Positions 26,053 through 34,348 of a stretch of 64,000 nucleotides of DNA are shown here, piece after piece. Made by a program: the position numbers and the translations under genes. The notes below the pieces were generated by a model, which saw only the letters and a list, made by a program, of their open reading frames with translations, did not search any database and was not told the DNA's origin. How positions within the stretch are numbered: position 1 is the stretch's first letter; each line of letters opens with the position of its first letter. The stretch is from contig JAKUQS010000008.1 in assembly GCA_022451485.1 (NCBI GenBank), positions 44,535-108,534 on the forward strand. The letters run 5' to 3'. This stretch comes from Gammaproteobacteria bacterium (GTDB lineage Bacteria; Pseudomonadota; Gammaproteobacteria; Arenicellales; UBA868).

Positions 26053-26730
26053 ATGGGAAAATGGTTAATGCTGTTTGTACTGGGGATGTCGGTGTCGGCT
26101 GGCGCTGACGACGCTGAGATCAAGACGTTTGGACAAAAGTTTAGCTACGCACTCGGCTATCAATTAGGTAGTGATTTGGCAGACCAGGTGTTGGGGAAAC
26201 AGCTTGAGTTGGATCCCGAACTATTTGCGCGGGGCATTGCAGATGTGTTGTCGGGACGAGATCCGGCTCTTAACGCACAGGAAATGGAAGCGGCCTTTGA
26301 GGAGCAGCGCAAGAAAAACCCCCCACCGGTGTCCCGTGCCGAGCGAAACAGTAAGGACGGTGAGGCGTTTCGGGCTGCTAATCGCCTGAAAGAAGGCGTC
26401 ATCGAAATGGAGACTGGCCTGCAATACCGCGTGGTTAAGGCCGGTGGCGGCGCGGCACCCACGCTTCAGAGCAAGATGGCAGTGCATTATCGTGGCCGAT
26501 TGATCGACGGCACGGAGTTTGACAGTTCTTACAAACGCGGTTACCCGGTTGTGATGAGCCCGAGTGGAATTATTCCCGGATTTCGGATGGCACTCCTGAA
26601 TATGGTGGAGGGAGATATTTGGGAGATTGTGATCCCACCGGAATTGGCTTATGGCTCATCCGGAGCGGGGCAGATGATTGGTCCTAATCAGACGCTCATT
26701 TTTGATATTGAACTGCTGGAGATTAAATAA
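26053..26730 (+). CDS. FKBP-type peptidyl-prolyl cis-trans isomerase (FkpA/Mip-like)
   Basis: A periplasmic folding helper of about 225 residues. A signal peptide (WLMLFVLGMSVSAGA) is followed by an N-terminal dimerisation domain (KFSYALGYQLGSDLADQ) and a long linker helix, then the C-terminal FKBP domain: VHYRGRLIDGTEFDSSYKRGYPVVMSPSGIIPGFRMALLNMVEGDIWEIVIPPELAYG. This arrangement is that of FkpA/FklB/Mip. The upstream TTG/GTA codons are in frame, but ATG 26053 gives the better signal peptide. Confidence 0.93.
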   Translation: MGKWLMLFVLGMSVSAGADDAEIKTFGQKFSYALGYQLGSDLADQVLGKQLELDPELFARGIADVLSGRDPALNAQEMEAAFEEQRKKNPPPVSRAERNSKDGEAFRAANRLKEGVIEMETGLQYRVVKAGGGAAPTLQSKMAVHYRGRLIDGTEFDSSYKRGYPVVMSPSGIIPGFRMALLNMVEGDIWEIVIPPELAYGSSGAGQMIGPNQTLIFDIELLEIK

Positions 26731-26770
26731 CAATAATTGCCGGGACGCGTGATGCGGAACTAAGCATCCA

Positions 26771-27616
26771 CTAGGTGCCGGCATTCATCAGAATGATACC
26801 CACTGTTACCATCACGGCTGCTGTCAGGCGGATGGGTCCGAAGCGTTCCTTAAGTAGGCGGGTGCCAATCAATGCAGCCATGACGACGCTTGTTTCCCGA
26901 AGCGCTGCAACGATGGCAATGGTGTTAGTGTTCATCACGTAAATGACCAATCCATAGGCGCCCGCTGCGGCTATTCCACCACCCAACAGGCTGCGCCAGT
27001 TACTGCTGACGTAACCGCCGAGTCGTTGACGACGGATGAAGGCTATCAGCAGGCCAAAGGTCACGGCTTCGAGCATAAATAGGCTCGTGATATATCCCAG
27101 AGCGTTTTCAGAGTGGCGCACCCCAAGTGCGTCAGTCAGGGTGTATGCTGAAATCCATACGCCTGTTAGCAGGCTAAACGAAAGCGGTTTCCATTGGTGG
27201 CGGTCAGGAAGGCCTTGTTCTAAGCCAAGAGTGATAATCCCTCCTGAAACAACAAGCACTCCCAGGAGTGTCGTGCCGCTGATAAGTTCGTTGGCGAAGA
27301 CCACCGCGCCACCGACGACGATCAGCGGTGCGGTACCCCGAGCGATGGGATAAACATAGGACAGTTCACCCGCCCGATACCCTTGGGCTAAAGACCAGTA
27401 GTAGCCCCAGTGAAGCATCACCGACAGCCCCAGATAAGGCCACGCTGCTCGGGCGGGGGGGCTAGCAAATGGCAGCAGAAAAATACAGATTGCGCCGGCC
27501 ACGATATGTATAAGCGCCAGGCCGAGTATTTTGTCATCACCTGATTTGACAACGGCATTCCAGCTGGCGTGTAGCAGAGCTGCTATAAGAATCACCAGAC
27601 AGGTGGTGGCAGTCAT
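26771..27616 (-). CDS. EamA/DMT-family transporter
   Basis: An inner-membrane protein of 281 residues with about ten hydrophobic segments arranged as two EamA repeats; LIAALLHASWNAVVKSGDD starts the first and the C-terminal repeat ends with ALIGTRLLKERFGPIRLTAAVMVTVGIILM. This family exports amino acids and other metabolites. The substrate cannot be predicted. It converges on the FKBP gene and diverges from the serA-like gene. Confidence 0.88.
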   Translation of the reverse strand: MTATTCLVILIAALLHASWNAVVKSGDDKILGLALIHIVAGAICIFLLPFASPPARAAWPYLGLSVMLHWGYYWSLAQGYRAGELSYVYPIARGTAPLIVVGGAVVFANELISGTTLLGVLVVSGGIITLGLEQGLPDRHQWKPLSFSLLTGVWISAYTLTDALGVRHSENALGYITSLFMLEAVTFGLLIAFIRRQRLGGYVSSNWRSLLGGGIAAAGAYGLVIYVMNTNTIAIVAALRETSVVMAALIGTRLLKERFGPIRLTAAVMVTVGIILMNAGT

Positions 27617-27798
27617 ATTGAAGGGTTTAGTTTTGACAATCGAGCACTAGGTTGCCAGATTGCGACCCTGACCGACCAGATGACGCAAATTTTTCCAGCT
27701 CGCCTTTGCTCAATGCATCAGTGCAGCCCAGAATTGGCCGCCACTGCCTGGGTGCTGAGCCCTGGTGGTTTGTTGCGAATGCCTAACATTTTCATACG

Positions 27799-28773
27799 AT
27801 GAATATACTGATTGCAGATAAATTTCCCGAGGCAGCGATTGATCAACTGATTGCCCAGCAGCACCAGTGTTTGCTCAGTCCAGAACTCGATGGAGATAGC
27901 TTGACATCGGCCTTGACTGATGTCGAGGTGCTGGTCGTTCGTAGCACTCAGGTGACCGCTGACATGATGATTTCTGCCGAGCGACTGCGTCTCATTGTGA
28001 GAGCCGGATCGGGGACCAATACGATTGACATGTTGGCAGCTGTTGAGCACGGCATTGCAGTTTGCAATGTGCCAGGTCGTAATGCAGCGGCAGTTGCGGA
28101 ACTGGCGATGGGGCTTTTGATTTCCATAGACCGAAAAATTCCTGACAATGTGTTGTCATTGAGAGCCGGGCGCTGGAACAAGAAATTCTTTTCCGCATCC
28201 AAGGGGCTCGTTGGTCGCCGAATGGGGATATTCGGTCTGGGTGCCACAGGTCTTGCAATGGCTCAGCGCGCTATCGGTTTTGATATCGAGGTTTATGCCA
28301 TCGATCGACCAGGCCGCTTCGAGGAAAAACGTCGCGAGGCCAAGAAACTTGGCGTGAACCTGGTTGCGGACCAGGATACGTTGATCGATGTGTGCGACAT
28401 TCTCAGCTTCCACGTCCCGGCTACAGACCAGACCCGTAATATGGTGAATGCGAAGTTTTTGGCCAAACTTGCACCCGGAACGATCATCATCAACACCTCC
28501 CGCGGTGACTTGATAGATGAATCCGATCTGATTGAGGTAATGGATAAAAAGGATATTCTTGTTGGCTTGGACGTATACCGGGATGAGCCTGGTACTGCAC
28601 AGGGTGGGTTTGACTCGGCGCTGGCTCGGCACCCGAACGTTTATGGTACTCACCATATTGGCGCATCAACTAGGCAAGCACAGATAGCGGTAGCCGCTGG
28701 CGTGCTTGACGTGATTGACGCGTTCACCTCGGGGCAGATGATTAACTGTGTCAATCCGTCGATTGGGAAATGA
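27799..28773 (+). CDS. serA: D-3-phosphoglycerate dehydrogenase-like 2-hydroxyacid dehydrogenase
   Basis: A NAD-dependent D-2-hydroxyacid dehydrogenase of 324 residues without a C-terminal ACT domain. The substrate loop VVRSTQVTADMM and RLIVRAGSGTNTID are typical of SerA. The NAD-binding glycine motif is GIFGLGATGLAMAQRA, and the catalytic set is the Arg of INTSRGDLIDE, the Glu of DVYRDEPG and the His of GTHHIGAS. The next gene is serC, only 13 bases after the stop, which supports the serine pathway assignment. Lack of ACT implies no serine feedback of the E. coli type. Confidence 0.9.
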   Translation: MNILIADKFPEAAIDQLIAQQHQCLLSPELDGDSLTSALTDVEVLVVRSTQVTADMMISAERLRLIVRAGSGTNTIDMLAAVEHGIAVCNVPGRNAAAVAELAMGLLISIDRKIPDNVLSLRAGRWNKKFFSASKGLVGRRMGIFGLGATGLAMAQRAIGFDIEVYAIDRPGRFEEKRREAKKLGVNLVADQDTLIDVCDILSFHVPATDQTRNMVNAKFLAKLAPGTIIINTSRGDLIDESDLIEVMDKKDILVGLDVYRDEPGTAQGGFDSALARHPNVYGTHHIGASTRQAQIAVAAGVLDVIDAFTSGQMINCVNPSIGK

Positions 28774-28786
28774 GGTGACTTTGACT

Positions 28787-29872
28787 ATGACTCGGGCACA
28801 CAACTTCAGCGCTGGTCCTTGCACCTTGCCAGTAGAGGTGTTGAAGGCCTTACAGGCGGAAATGGTTGACTATCAAGAGTCGGGCATGTCGTTGATTGAG
28901 ATGAGTCATCGAGGTCAACATTTCGACGCGGTTTTTGAAGAAGCCATTGCGCTGGTTCGAGAGCAATATGGTGTGCCGAATGAATTCGAGATTCTGTTAT
29001 TGCAGGGTGGTGCAACTTTACAGTTCTCGATGGTGCCAATGAATCTCCTTGGCGATGGCGCTCGGGCCGCTTACGTCAATTCCGGGCATTGGGCAAAGGG
29101 CGCCATCGCAGATGCTCGTTATTACGGCGACGTTTATGTGGCATGGGATGGTAAGGGCGACCGCTATGGTCGTATGCCAGTCACCGAAGAACTTAAACTT
29201 TTACCGAATACTCGTTATCTGCATATCACATCGAATGAAACTATCGGTGGTGTTCGTTATTTCGAATGGCCAGAGGTGGAGGTGCCACTCGTGGCAGACA
29301 TGTCATCAGACTACATGACACGACCAGTTCCCTGGTCGCATTTTGATCTCGTATATGGGGGTGTGCAAAAAAATCTCGGTCCGGCGGGACTTGCGATGGT
29401 GATCGTTCGTCGTTCCGCCCTAGGTGATGCCAGTGAAAAAATTGGGAAATATCTTCGGTATTCTGTTCAGGTCGACAAATCATCGATGTTTAATACACCA
29501 CCAGTATTCGCTATTTACGTTCTCGGCAAGGTTCTAAAATGGATGAAGAAAAAGGGAGGTCTCGAGGGTATCGAGCAGGAGGCCAATCGCAAAGCATCGT
29601 TACTGTACAGCGCGATCGATGGGAGCAACGGGTATTACAGTTGCCCGGTTACCCCTGCGTATCGGTCAGTCATGAATGTTGTTTTCCGCCTTCCCAATGA
29701 AAAACTGGAAGAACAATTTCTGAGAGAGGCGAGTGCTGTCGATTTGGTCAATCTAAAGGGGCACCGCACTGTCGGCGGCTGTAGAGCCAGCATTTACAAT
29801 GCGATGCCGATGGAAAGCGTCGAGGTGCTAACTCAATTCATGCAAGATTTCTGCAACCGAAATCCGACTTGA
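28787..29872 (+). CDS. serC: Phosphoserine aminotransferase
   Basis: A PLP-dependent class V aminotransferase of 361 residues that forms 3-phosphoserine. NFSAGPCTLPVEVL opens it as in all SerC proteins; EMSHRGQHFDAV, LLQGGATLQFSMVPMNLL and HITSNETIGGVRYFEWP are present, and the PLP lysine is in VYGGVQKNLGPAGLAMV. The C-terminal GHRTVGGCRASIYNAMPMESV is also standard. I chose ATG 28787, preceded by TGAGGTG, over an earlier in-frame codon within serA. Confidence 0.96.
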   Translation: MTRAHNFSAGPCTLPVEVLKALQAEMVDYQESGMSLIEMSHRGQHFDAVFEEAIALVREQYGVPNEFEILLLQGGATLQFSMVPMNLLGDGARAAYVNSGHWAKGAIADARYYGDVYVAWDGKGDRYGRMPVTEELKLLPNTRYLHITSNETIGGVRYFEWPEVEVPLVADMSSDYMTRPVPWSHFDLVYGGVQKNLGPAGLAMVIVRRSALGDASEKIGKYLRYSVQVDKSSMFNTPPVFAIYVLGKVLKWMKKKGGLEGIEQEANRKASLLYSAIDGSNGYYSCPVTPAYRSVMNVVFRLPNEKLEEQFLREASAVDLVNLKGHRTVGGCRASIYNAMPMESVEVLTQFMQDFCNRNPT

Positions 29873-29897
29873 AACGCATCGGGTTGCTCGCCAGATC

Positions 29898-31142
29898 ATG
29901 ACCGACATCCAGCCTTTTCCTGCGCATACGGTGCTGCCGCCAATGGCAAAGGCAGTCGTTGCGCCGCACTACGATTCCATGTCGGCAGCGGAACGTTTCC
30001 AGTTCGCGGAACAGCATCCGGATAATTATTTGAATGCAATGCGATCGGTTGATGAGTATCCGTTGGGGACGGCGCCATCCATTGATACCCTGATGGCCGA
30101 TAATCGACGCACGTTGGCTAGATTGTTGAGCGATGGGTCGTTTTCGTCATGTCGCGCGTCCGCGTTCTATATATACCGGCAGGAGTCCAATGATCATGAG
30201 CAATCAGGATTGGTTGCGGCGGTGCCGCTGGCCGAGTACGAGCAGGGGCGTATGCTCCCCCACGAGCACACTCGCGACGACCGAGAAGAACAACTGATAT
30301 GTTACTTGGAACGCGTTCGGGCGAGTTCGAGTCCTGTTTGTCTTGCTTATGCCGGTCAGGCGAACATTTCAACGCATATTGATGAGGTGATGGAGGCAGA
30401 GCCGCTCCTTGACTTCGTCACCGATGATCGAGTGCGCCAAATCGTGTGGCAGGTGAGTGATCCAGAGAGGATCACGCAACTACAACATGATTTTTCCAAA
30501 GTTGGTACGACGTATATTACCGATGGACATCACCGGGCAGCCGCTGGGGAGAAATTTGCAGCGCGTCAGATACGCGCGGGTCAGATTTTTTCTCCGAATG
30601 CAGGTTGGACTCAGCTTCTGGCTTTGCTGGTGCCGCTAGAGGGTCTTCGATTATTGTCTCATAATCGTTATGTGCGCTATCCCCACGGGTTTGATCAGGG
30701 CGCATTCCTGCGCGCATTGTCGAGTGTGGTGGTGGTAGAAAAAATTCAATCTGAAGCGATTGCACAGGCTGGGCCGACTCGATCTGGGGAATTTATTATG
30801 TTGCTTGGAGGAGAGAGTTATCGTCTCGATGTAGATAGGACACGCTTGCCTAACGAACTGGTTACTGATTTGGATGTTTCCTTGTTGCAGAAAAAAATCT
30901 TGGGACCGTTACTTAACATCTGCGACCCCCGCACCGATTCGCGTTTGGGTTTTCTAAGCGGAGAACTCGGTTTGGCAGGCCTTCGCGCCTGTTGTGATCA
31001 GGACTGTGATGTCGGGTTTGTGTGTTTTCCCCCGACTGTCGAACAATTAACAAGCGTGGCTGATAATCGGCAGGTGATGCCACCAAAATCGACTAACTTC
31101 GTGCCCAAGGCGAGGTCAGGTCTCTTCGTTCGAATGTTCTAG
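29898..31142 (+). CDS. DUF1015 family protein
   Basis: A 414-residue protein of unknown biochemical function. Family marks are VVAPHYDSMSAAERFQFAEQHPDNYLNAMR near the start, FYIYRQ, then LPHEHTRDDREEQL and the histidine-rich TYITDGHHRAAAGEKFA in the middle. It begins 25 bases after serC. DUF1015 genes are often linked with serine biosynthesis genes in bacteria and archaea, and the three-gene run serA-serC-DUF1015 fits that. Proposed roles in the literature include an ADP-dependent serine kinase-like activity (SerK is in a different family), so I do not assign one. Confidence 0.85.
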   Translation: MTDIQPFPAHTVLPPMAKAVVAPHYDSMSAAERFQFAEQHPDNYLNAMRSVDEYPLGTAPSIDTLMADNRRTLARLLSDGSFSSCRASAFYIYRQESNDHEQSGLVAAVPLAEYEQGRMLPHEHTRDDREEQLICYLERVRASSSPVCLAYAGQANISTHIDEVMEAEPLLDFVTDDRVRQIVWQVSDPERITQLQHDFSKVGTTYITDGHHRAAAGEKFAARQIRAGQIFSPNAGWTQLLALLVPLEGLRLLSHNRYVRYPHGFDQGAFLRALSSVVVVEKIQSEAIAQAGPTRSGEFIMLLGGESYRLDVDRTRLPNELVTDLDVSLLQKKILGPLLNICDPRTDSRLGFLSGELGLAGLRACCDQDCDVGFVCFPPTVEQLTSVADNRQVMPPKSTNFVPKARSGLFVRMF

Positions 31143-31207
31143 TTGTGCTCATGGGCCTAAGTCCGTCCTCTGCGATTAAGTAGGTTCCTTTCAACAAGGC
31201 ATTTTTT

Positions 31208-31294
31208 CCACCTTAATAAACCCCGGGCAACACAAGGATTTTGTAGTCGCGAATAGGGTTGTTTTTGTCGCATGGGCAGATGCCATTAAGGTGG
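31208..31294 (+). ncRNA. Candidate structured leader RNA upstream of corrinoid gene
   Basis: CCACCTTAAT (31208-31217) and ATTAAGGTGG (31285-31294) are perfect ten-base inverted repeats that could close an 87-base element. Inside it AACCC/GGGTT (31219-31223 with 31256-31260) and GCAT/ATGC (31270-31273 with 31280-31283) could form two further helices, giving a three-way-junction shape. It lies 67 bases before the corrinoid-protein start. It matches no riboswitch class I recognise. It could instead be a terminator remnant of the preceding gene. Confidence 0.3.
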
Positions 31295-31361
31295 GCTTGA
31301 TTTGGTGCTTGGCTGCTACTACAGCTAGAATTCCGCGCGATTGCGGCCGTTGAGTAACGCC

Positions 31362-32087
31362 ATGAACGATACCCCAGATTCCAATATGCCTGAAGACGAC
31401 GAGATCGATCTTAAGGCCTTGAGTGATGATGAACTCGTCGAACAGATGCACGACGATCTCTACGATGGCCTGAGGGAGGAGATTGTAGAAGGTACCAATA
31501 TCTTACTGGAACGGAATTGGGCGCCGGATAAAGTGCTCAACGATGCATTGGTAGAGGGCATGCGCATCGTTGGGATAGATTTTCGCGATGGCATACTTTT
31601 TGTCCCGGAAGTGCTGATGGCAGCAAATGCGATGAAAGGCGGTATGGAAGTGTTGCGGCCTTTGCTCGCAGAGACTGGTGCCGCAACGATTGGCAAAATG
31701 GTTGCCGGTACTGTTAAAGGTGATATCCACGACATCGGGAAAAATCTGGTGTGTATGATGATGGAAGGCGCTGGTTTTGAAGTCATTAACATTGGCATCA
31801 ATAACTCGGTCGAAGAATACCTAGCGGCGCTCGAAGAGCATCAGCCGGATATTCTTGGTATGTCGGCGCTGTTAACGACCACTATGACGTATATGAAAGT
31901 GGTGATCGACACGTTGATAGAAAAGGGACTGCGCAATGATTACATCATCATGGTTGGTGGCGCGCCGTTGAATGAGGAGTTTGGCGAAGCCATCGGCGCA
32001 GACGCCTATTGCCGAGATGCGGCGGTGGCGGTTGAGACGGCAAAAAGACTAATTGCTGAACGGCGTGGCACACCGCTGCCGGCCTAA
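31362..32087 (+). CDS. Corrinoid (B12-binding) protein, MtbC/MttC family
   Basis: A small methyl-carrier protein, 241 residues. An acidic N-terminal stretch precedes the helical cap domain (DGLREEIVEGTNILLERNWAPDKVLNDALVEGM), followed by the cobalamin-binding Rossmann domain with GDIHDIGK (residues 120-127, His123 being the lower axial ligand), then GINNSVEEYLAALEEHQPDILGMSALLTTTM and VGGAPLNEEFGEAIGADAY. In such systems it shuttles a methyl group from a substrate-specific methyltransferase to a pterin or thiol. ATG 31362 is chosen; the in-frame TTG upstream has no ribosome site. It leads a run of six closely spaced genes. Confidence 0.93.
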   Translation: MNDTPDSNMPEDDEIDLKALSDDELVEQMHDDLYDGLREEIVEGTNILLERNWAPDKVLNDALVEGMRIVGIDFRDGILFVPEVLMAANAMKGGMEVLRPLLAETGAATIGKMVAGTVKGDIHDIGKNLVCMMMEGAGFEVINIGINNSVEEYLAALEEHQPDILGMSALLTTTMTYMKVVIDTLIEKGLRNDYIIMVGGAPLNEEFGEAIGADAYCRDAAVAVETAKRLIAERRGTPLPA

Positions 32088-32105
32088 ACGGTCTTGATTG
32101 GGCAG

Positions 32106-32711
32106 ATGTCCAATGACGCGTCACTGTTGATTATTGCCTGCGGTGCGCTCGCTAATGAAATCACTGCGCTGATCGAAGCCAATCGTTGGCAACATGTGAG
32201 CATTCAGTGTTTGCCTGCGGAGTTGCACAATAGACCAGAGGAAATACCGGGTGCCGTGCAGGCGAAACTGAATGAGGCAGGTAAAAAATTTGATCAAGTT
32301 TTCATGGCTTATGCGGATTGTGGTACGGGGGGTATGCTCGATAAGCTTCTTGAGGTAGAGGGCATAGAGCGGCTTCCTGGCGCACATTGTTATGAATTTT
32401 TTGCCGGTACAGATCGGTTTGCCCAGTTGCATGAGCGTGAGCCTGGGACCTTTTATTTGACCGACTTTTTGGCGCGTCATTTTGACCGCTTGGTGATTCA
32501 GGGGCTTGGTCTTGACCGCTATCCGGCGCTACATGAACAGTATTTCAAAAACTACCACAAGTTGGTCTACCTCTCGCAAGGAGATTCTGTCGATTTGCTT
32601 GAGCGAGCCCGTGGCGCCGCCGCCCAACTGGAGCTTGAGTTTGAGCATGTTGTGACAGGTTATGGTCAACTTGAAGAATCGCTGATCAGGGTCGCCAGCC
32701 CAACACCATGA
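32106..32711 (+). CDS. DUF1638 family protein
   Basis: A 201-residue protein of the DUF1638 family. It opens LLIIACGALANEITALIEAN, then has AYADCGTGGMLDKLLEVEGIERLPGAHCYEFFAG, a cysteine-containing region typical of the family, and GLDRYPALHEQYFKNYHKLVYLSQ. DUF1638 proteins are found beside corrinoid methyltransferases in both methanogens and alphaproteobacteria; their role is not known to me. It follows the corrinoid gene by 18 bases. Confidence 0.85.
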   Translation: MSNDASLLIIACGALANEITALIEANRWQHVSIQCLPAELHNRPEEIPGAVQAKLNEAGKKFDQVFMAYADCGTGGMLDKLLEVEGIERLPGAHCYEFFAGTDRFAQLHEREPGTFYLTDFLARHFDRLVIQGLGLDRYPALHEQYFKNYHKLVYLSQGDSVDLLERARGAAAQLELEFEHVVTGYGQLEESLIRVASPTP

Positions 32712-32718
32712 TAGCTCG

Positions 32719-33027
32719 ATGGCAAAACTAATCACCATCTATTGGCGTGACATTCCATCGCAGATTGTAGCGAAGTCGGGTCGCCGTAGTGCTAAGGTGC
32801 GCCTCGCGAATCGTTTTCAGGACGCTATAGATCGAGCGGCAATGCGCGCGGGAAAGGGCAGCAGTGATGCTTATCTCAGTGAGTGGCGCCGTGACTCGAG
32901 AAATTGCAGTGATGATCTTGAAGCCGAGGCGCAGGCCGCAGGGGACAGCTTAGATCAACAATTTAGTGACGATGATTTACTTGCGTTGATTCGCTCAAAA
33001 GGTGTGGCTAATGCTGCAGAGGAATAA
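32719..33027 (+). CDS. Small 'virulence factor' family protein of the one-carbon cluster
   Basis: A 102-residue soluble protein. It begins MAKLITIYWRDIPSQIVAK, followed by a basic stretch RRSAKVRLANRFQDAIDRAAMRAG and ends with a short acidic helix. This matches the small family labelled 'virulence factor' in databases, although that name has no bearing here; such genes accompany DUF1638 and corrinoid methyltransferases. Function unknown. Seven bases separate it from DUF1638 and five from the methyltransferase gene. Confidence 0.75.
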   Translation: MAKLITIYWRDIPSQIVAKSGRRSAKVRLANRFQDAIDRAAMRAGKGSSDAYLSEWRRDSRNCSDDLEAEAQAAGDSLDQQFSDDDLLALIRSKGVANAAEE

Positions 33028-33032
33028 TAAGA

Positions 33033-33941
33033 ATGACCACAACATTAGTTAGTTCTGCCAAACGCGAGGTTCGCATAGGGTTTGATCAGCCATTTTGTAT
33101 TATAGGTGAGCGGATCAATCCCACAGGTCGCAAACGTCTGGCCGACGAGATGCGCAGCGGCGACTATAGCCGAGTCGAAGTGGATGCTTTGGCGCAGATT
33201 GAAGCCGGTGCCCACATGTTGGATATTAACGCAGGTATTCCGCTTGCCGATGAGCCTCGGATATTAGCTGAGTGCATTCAATTGGTGCAGGGCTTGACTG
33301 ATGTTCCGCTTTCGATTGATTCTTCTATCGTTGCTGCACTCGAGTCTGGTCTTTCAGTTTATCAGGGTAAGGCACTCGTCAATTCGGTGACCGGTGAAGA
33401 GGAACGGCTTGAATCTGTATTGCCACTGGTGAAGCGTTATGGTGCGGCGGTAGTTGCAATTTCAAATGATGAAACGGGTATTTCTGAGGACCCAGATGTA
33501 CGTTTTTCGGTAGCAAAGAAAATTGTCGAACGGGCAGAAGATCACGGAATTTCTCGTGCGGATGTCGTTGTTGATCCGCTTGTAATGCCGATTGGTGCCA
33601 TTAACAGTGCGGGTTGTCAGGTGATGGAAATCGTCCGCCGTCTGCGTGAAGAACTGAAGGTCAACACGACCTGTGGTGCGTCGAATGTCAGTTTTGGCTT
33701 GCCCAATAGACATGGGTTGAATGCGGCTTTTCTTAGTATGGCAATTGGTGCGGGTATGACTTCAGCCATTACCAGTCCATTGCATGCGGAAACGATCCAA
33801 GCTGTGATGGGGGCAGATGTGATGATGGGACATGATCCGCACTGTAAACGCTGGATGGGCCGATACCGAGATCCTCCGACCGAAGGTGCGCTTACGCGAG
33901 AAAGAGGTCGTAGCGGCCGGACTCGACGACGCTCGGTATGA
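33033..33941 (+). CDS. Methyltetrahydrofolate:corrinoid methyltransferase (pterin-binding family)
   Basis: A TIM-barrel pterin-binding enzyme of 302 residues, of the MetH-domain/AcsE/MtgA-like group that exchanges a methyl group between methyl-corrinoid protein and tetrahydrofolate. Markers are CIIGERINPTGRKRLADEM near the N-terminus, HMLDINAGIPLADEPR, PLSIDSS, NSVTGEEERLESVLPLVKRYGA and VDPLVMPIGA, then TTCGASNVSFGLPNRHGLN. The last 35 residues are very basic (RYRDPP... RGRSGRTRRRSV). The stop overlaps the next ATG (ATGA). Direction in the cell is probably methyl transfer onto H4folate, feeding the one-carbon pool. Confidence 0.92.
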   Translation: MTTTLVSSAKREVRIGFDQPFCIIGERINPTGRKRLADEMRSGDYSRVEVDALAQIEAGAHMLDINAGIPLADEPRILAECIQLVQGLTDVPLSIDSSIVAALESGLSVYQGKALVNSVTGEEERLESVLPLVKRYGAAVVAISNDETGISEDPDVRFSVAKKIVERAEDHGISRADVVVDPLVMPIGAINSAGCQVMEIVRRLREELKVNTTCGASNVSFGLPNRHGLNAAFLSMAIGAGMTSAITSPLHAETIQAVMGADVMMGHDPHCKRWMGRYRDPPTEGALTRERGRSGRTRRRSV

Positions 33942-34348
33942 GCGAGCAAACACTGGCCGGGGGATGCCTGTGTGGTGGGATTCGCTTTCGTATTCATCGC
34001 CCAGTTCGCGATGTATGGGTGTGCCACTGTTCGCAATGTCGGCGGACGAGCGGCCATTATTGGGCGACGACGGCCGTTGCGTTGGAGCGTTTTGAACTCA
34101 CCGAATTAAAGACCCTGCGGTGGTTTCGATCCTCGGCGACGGCTCGTCGCGGATTTTGCCATTCCTGCGGGGCAAGTCTGTTTTGGCACAAAAACGACAG
34201 TGAGCAGATGAACGTTAGTGCGGGATCTATTGATGGCCCCACCGGCCTATTGACTGAGCGACACATTTATCTGGACGATGCTGGGGATTACTATCAGATT
34301 CATCCACAGGAGTTGCGCACAACTGGCACAGAAATGGACGATAACTGA
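33938..34348 (+). CDS. GFA family zinc protein (glutathione-dependent formaldehyde-activating-like)
   Basis: A 136-residue protein. The zinc-binding cysteines are in GGCLCGGIRF (CLCG), VCHCSQCRRTSG (CHCSQC) and FCHSCGASLFW (CHSCG), the pattern of GFA/Mss4-like folds. The original formaldehyde-glutathione function is established only for some members. Its placement inside the one-carbon module, overlapping both neighbours (ATGA with the methyltransferase, TGATG with the ASKHA gene), suggests a formaldehyde- or thiol-related task in this pathway, but that is inference. Confidence 0.88.
   Translation: MSEQTLAGGCLCGGIRFRIHRPVRDVWVCHCSQCRRTSGHYWATTAVALERFELTELKTLRWFRSSATARRGFCHSCGASLFWHKNDSEQMNVSAGSIDGPTGLLTERHIYLDDAGDYYQIHPQELRTTGTEMDDN

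Noticed and set aside
33842..33941. Frameshift suspected from the arginine-rich C-terminus of the pterin methyltransferase
   Set aside because: Basic, low-complexity tails after the GxDPxCxxW region are, as I recall, usual in this subgroup, and the stop overlaps the next start codon as expected for an intact gene.
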